From Alphaproteobacteria bacterium (GTDB taxonomy: Bacteria > Pseudomonadota > Alphaproteobacteria > UBA8366): 8,392 bases of DNA. Below, piece by piece: positions 6,101 to 8,392 of the stretch. How positions within the stretch are numbered: position 1 is the first letter of the stretch; every line of letters starts with the position of its first letter. A program made the translations under genes and the position numbers. The notes below the pieces were generated by a model. The model saw only the letters and a list, made by a program, of their open reading frames with translations, was not told the DNA's origin and searched no databases. The stretch is from positions 1 through 8,392 of the forward strand of contig JABJCS010000732.1 of NCBI GenBank assembly GCA_018665505.1, read 5' to 3'.

Positions 6101-6751
6101 ATGCGCATCGCTTTGATCCACGCTCTGCCCGTCTCCATCGCGCCGATCGAGGAAGCGTTCGAACGGCTTTGGCCGGAAGCGAACACGGTCAATCTGACCG
6201 ATGATTCACTGGCGGGCGATTTGGCGGCGGCGGGCACGTTGCCGCCGGAGATGACGGACAGATTTCTGGCCCTCGCCCGTTACAGCGCCAGCAGCGGGGC
6301 GGATGCGATCCTGTTCACCTGCTCCGCTTTCGGGCCGTGTATCGAGGCCTGCGCGGAAGACTTAGCGCCCCTTCCCGTCTTGAAGCCGAACGAAGCCTTG
6401 ATCGAGGAATGTGCGGCGATTGGCGGTACGTCCGCGCATGTGGGGTTGCTCGCCACGTTCAAGCAAACCTTGGACACCATGCCGCCCGAGTTCACCTCCG
6501 CTCAGCCCGGGTTTCAGCTGCGAACGGCCTTGGCGACCGCGGCGCTCGACGCGTTGTTCGCCGGCGACCGGGAAGGCCATGACCAGGCGGCGGCAGAGGT
6601 GGCCGCGGCGGAGCTTGGTGACTGCGATGTGATTGCGCTGGCGCAATTCAGCCTATCGCCCGCAGCCGCATTGGTCGCGGAAAAGACGAGCAAGCCCGTG
6701 CTGACAACGCCCGATACATCCGTGATGAAACTGCGGAAGATGCTGGGGTAG
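6101..6751 (+). CDS. Aspartate/glutamate racemase superfamily protein lacking the second catalytic cysteine
   Basis: A 216-residue protein starting MRIALIHALPVS, with GAAGGA 7 bases before the ATG. Its overall pattern fits the Asp/Glu racemase superfamily, whose members include hydantoin racemase, maleate isomerase and arylmalonate decarboxylase. The N-terminal half has ADAILFTCSAFGPCIEA (67-83), with Cys74 at the first catalytic position. LPVLKPNEALIEE (91-103) and VGLLATFKQTL (114-124) follow the family layout. In the second half the equivalent site reads DVIALAQFSLSPAA (176-189), with no cysteine. PVLTTPDTSVMKLRK closes the protein. A two-cysteine racemase mechanism therefore looks impossible. 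A one-base isomerase, lyase or decarboxylase reaction is conceivable. It diverges from the NIPSNAP pair and converges on the phosphoesterase gene. The gap upstream holds TAATTGT twice (5981-5987 and 6040-6046). Confidence 0.82.
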   Translation: MRIALIHALPVSIAPIEEAFERLWPEANTVNLTDDSLAGDLAAAGTLPPEMTDRFLALARYSASSGADAILFTCSAFGPCIEACAEDLAPLPVLKPNEALIEECAAIGGTSAHVGLLATFKQTLDTMPPEFTSAQPGFQLRTALATAALDALFAGDREGHDQAAAEVAAAELGDCDVIALAQFSLSPAAALVAEKTSKPVLTTPDTSVMKLRKMLG

Positions 6752-6804
6752 CGAGCAGCCCCTGTCCTTCGGCAAGCTCAGGATGACGGAGGGTGACCTG
6801 CTCG
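6752..6804. repeat. Long imperfect palindrome between convergent genes; probable terminator and extragenic repeat
   Basis: CGAGCAG (6752-6758) pairs perfectly with CTGCTCG (6798-6804). Inside, CCC (6760-6762) can pair with GGG (6791-6793) and TCCT (6765-6768) with AGGA (6780-6783). The core, TCCTTCGGCAAGCTCAGGA, belongs to a type of extragenic sequence I know from many alphaproteobacterial genomes (the complement contains CTGAGCTTG). It fills nearly the whole 63-base gap between two genes that end towards each other, where a two-way terminator is expected. The plus side runs on into a moderately T-rich ATCTCTATTTGGTTT. Only one copy occurs in this window. Confidence 0.55.
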
Positions 6805-6814
6805 GTCGATATCT

Positions 6815-7564
6815 CTATTTGGTTTCCGTACCGGGGATCGCGAGGACTTCGAGCTTAGTGCCGTTGCCCTTCTCGATCTCGATCATGGCATAGGTGGCCG
6901 CGCCGCCGACCGTGTCCGTCGGTGAACCGCAATAGGCTGCGGTCGCGTCGTTGGTCACCAGCTTCATCGCCGCGTGATGATGGCCGAGCGCTAAATAGTC
7001 GAACGGACTATCCTCGATCTCGCCCATATGGATCGGCGAGGACCGGTGCGACGGCTCGCCATGCGGTACGTGGATGCCGTGGCCCATGCCGATGTAATAC
7101 TCGCATTCCTCGGGACGACTTGGCCTACCGCCAAGCGGTGCGAAATTCGGCGAGTGATCGACCATACCTTTGCCCCAAACGGCAACACCCAATTCCTCGA
7201 TCCACAAGGTCTCCCCCTCTTCCGCCGTTAAGAAGGTCAGGTTCGGGATCGTTTTGAAATCATGGCGCTGATAGATACCGCCCTCGACCAAGCAATCGTG
7301 GTTGCCGGGGATCATCGCCACCGGGCACGGTTGGGCCGCGATGCGCTCCATCGACCATTCGATGGTCTCTTTCGTCGCCTGATTGGAATCGAATAGATCG
7401 CCCGCCAACAACACCAGATCGGGATCGTGCTCTTGCATCGTATCCAAGACGCGGTCGAACATGTCTTTGTAATAGTCGCTCGCCTCGACATAGCGGTCGT
7501 GGTGATAGTGATCGCCGTCCAAATGAATGTCCGAGCAATGGGCAACACGCAGTGAATCTGTCAT
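6815..7564 (-). CDS. Calcineurin-like metallophosphoesterase, Mre11/SbcD-like
   Basis: A 249-residue protein with all phosphoesterase motifs in order: DIH (Asp12, His14), GDLFD (55-59), GNHD (87-90), GHG around His162, and GHHH (194-197). These ligate a two-metal centre. YCGSPTDTV (211-219) just after the last motif resembles the strand seen in Mre11/SbcD nucleases. The length, however, covers only the catalytic domain, whereas SbcD has about 400 residues with an added capping part, and no SbcC/Rad50-like ATPase lies nearby. It may hydrolyse DNA, nucleotides or other phosphodiesters. A histidine-rich stretch DHYHHDRY (18-25) follows the first motif. The ATG at 7564 has no good Shine-Dalgarno. 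Codon usage does not stand out from that of the neighbours. It diverges from the alpha/beta hydrolase gene. Confidence 0.88.
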   Translation of the reverse strand: MTDSLRVAHCSDIHLDGDHYHHDRYVEASDYYKDMFDRVLDTMQEHDPDLVLLAGDLFDSNQATKETIEWSMERIAAQPCPVAMIPGNHDCLVEGGIYQRHDFKTIPNLTFLTAEEGETLWIEELGVAVWGKGMVDHSPNFAPLGGRPSRPEECEYYIGMGHGIHVPHGEPSHRSSPIHMGEIEDSPFDYLALGHHHAAMKLVTNDATAAYCGSPTDTVGGAATYAMIEIEKGNGTKLEVLAIPGTETK

Positions 7565-7594
7565 TTCGGCCGCTGTATAGGGATGGGGCAGGGT

Positions 7595-7621
7595 TTAATA
7601 GAGACTAATATGCATTTTCAA
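7595..7621 (-). promoter_or_regulatory. Weak candidate promoter for the phosphoesterase gene
   Basis: On the minus strand TTGAAA (7616-7621) is followed after 15 bases by TATTAA (7595-7600), in the only AT-rich patch of the gap 7565-7722. The spacing is two bases short of ideal. TATACA lies nearer the start codon but has no matching -35. Pattern only. Confidence 0.22.
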
Positions 7622-7645
7622 TTGGCTTCCGCCAGTCCCCTGACG

Positions 7646-7667
7646 CGGCGTGGTGGTTTCCACGCCG
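7646..7667. repeat. Perfect 8-base-pair hairpin in the divergent intergenic region
   Basis: CGGCGTGG (7646-7653) and CCACGCCG (7660-7667) form a perfect inverted repeat around TGGTTT. It lies about 55 bases before the hydrolase ATG and 80 before the phosphoesterase start. No T-run follows on either strand, so a terminator is unlikely. An operator, or an RNA hairpin in the hydrolase leader, would fit. The rest of the 158-base gap shows nothing clear. Confidence 0.45.
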
Positions 7668-7722
7668 ATTCCGCGGCCTAACTGTTAGCAAATGACATTA
7701 ATCGCCGGGAATTGACGCCGAT

Positions 7723-8392
7723 ATGAACGACGCAACGACAGAACGCGGCCTGTATCTGAACGCCTTCGCGGACGGCTCGGCCCCAATCGATATGACCAAG
7801 ACCGACGAATTCGCGAGCTTGCTGCAAAGCGCCGGCGACCTCGACATTCCGCATTCCCCCGATATCGCTTATCAATCCTGCAACATCGTAGTGCGGCGCC
7901 AGCGATTTCATTTCCTCGAATGGGGCGCTGCCGACGCGCCGACGATCTTGCTGCTCCATGGCGGCCATCAGTCGGCCCATTCCTGGGACTTGGTGAGCCT
8001 GCATTTGGCACAGAAATACCGCATTATCGCGCTCGATCAGCGCGGCCACGGCGACAGCGAATGGGCGCGTAACGGCGATTATTCGAATCTTACCATGGCG
8101 CAAGACGCACGCGCCTTCGTGCAAGCCATCGGTCTGCAAAACCCAGTCGTCATGGGCCATTCAATGGGCGGGCGGAACACCCTGCTACTAACCCGCATGG
8201 ACCCAAGCTATCCCCGCGCACTCGTCATCGTCGATGTCGGACCGGAGACCATGGAAGCGGGACGCAAGACGATCTCCAGTTTCGTGAAAAAGAACGAGAT
8301 ATTCGACGATCTGGAGCATTTCGTCCGCAATGTCCGCGAATACGATCCCTACCGCAGCCGCGAGCACATCGAGCGCACGGTGAAGTACAACA
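7723..8392 (+). CDS. Alpha/beta-fold hydrolase, 5' part (3' end outside window)
   Basis: The frame is open from the ATG at 7723 to the right edge (223 full codons). It is the first start after an in-frame TAA at 7699-7701. Typical alpha/beta hydrolase features appear in order: TILLLHGGHQSAHSWD (74-89) with the oxyanion-hole HGG, YRIIALDQRGHGDSEW (99-114), then the nucleophile elbow VVMGHSMGGR (142-151) with Ser147. LVIVDVGPE (167-175) follows strand 6, and its Asp171 is a possible acid position. The catalytic His lies beyond the window. The roughly 50 residues ahead of the core are longer than usual for a minimal hydrolase. An ester, lactone, C-C bond or halide substrate are all possible. There is no strong Shine-Dalgarno (GGGA lies 12 bases ahead). 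Confidence 0.9.
   Translation, partial: MNDATTERGLYLNAFADGSAPIDMTKTDEFASLLQSAGDLDIPHSPDIAYQSCNIVVRRQRFHFLEWGAADAPTILLLHGGHQSAHSWDLVSLHLAQKYRIIALDQRGHGDSEWARNGDYSNLTMAQDARAFVQAIGLQNPVVMGHSMGGRNTLLLTRMDPSYPRALVIVDVGPETMEAGRKTISSFVKKNEIFDDLEHFVRNVREYDPYRSREHIERTVKYN

Noticed and set aside
7678..8160. 160-residue open frame on the minus strand
   Set aside because: Antisense to the alpha/beta hydrolase, whose motifs (HGG, GHSMGG) make the plus strand the coding one.

Overview
The window looks like a chromosomal stretch from a GC-rich proteobacterium, most likely an alphaproteobacterium of the Rhodospirillales/Rhizobiales kind. That assignment is inferred from the GC-rich codon choice, short intergenic regions carrying palindromes, and the mix of gene families. 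There are no RNA genes, CRISPR arrays, transposases or phage genes. Genes switch strand often, so most are single-gene or two- to three-gene transcription units.

Left part (1-3061): the 3' part of a TauD/TfdA-type Fe(II)/2-oxoglutarate dioxygenase (+) converges on a minus-strand group. In transcription order that group is a secreted trypsin-like serine protease, a 61-residue two-helix membrane protein (probable GTG start) and a CinA-type protein. The C-terminal deamidase domain of the CinA protein has lost most of its usual motifs. A hairpin of about 12 base pairs lies between the dioxygenase and cinA.

Middle (3062-5959): a divergent intergenic region with nested palindromes separates the protease from a 576-residue tungsten/molybdenum bis-pterin aldehyde:ferredoxin-oxidoreductase-family enzyme (+). 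The cofactor and cluster ligands are visible, but no ferredoxin-like or flavin subunit lies next to it. It is followed on the minus strand by a decayed fragment of a NIPSNAP gene, a YdhR-like small monooxygenase-fold protein and an intact NIPSNAP-family protein. The last two form a two-gene unit, and the fragment is a paralogue of the intact NIPSNAP gene.

Right part (5960-8392): an Asp/Glu-racemase-superfamily protein that keeps the first catalytic cysteine but not the second (+), a Mre11/SbcD-like calcineurin-fold phosphoesterase (-), and the 5' part of an alpha/beta hydrolase (+, running off the window). A long imperfect hairpin of the type repeated in many alphaproteobacterial genomes separates the two convergent genes. 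A compact perfect hairpin lies between the two divergent genes.

Taken together, the dioxygenase, AOR-type enzyme, ABM-fold proteins, racemase-like protein and alpha/beta hydrolase suggest small-molecule (organic acid or aldehyde) catabolism. No single pathway can be read from the sequence, and no clear new defence or mobile system is visible. The best leads are the degenerate CinA deamidase domain, the NIPSNAP duplication with one decaying copy, and the stand-alone AOR.
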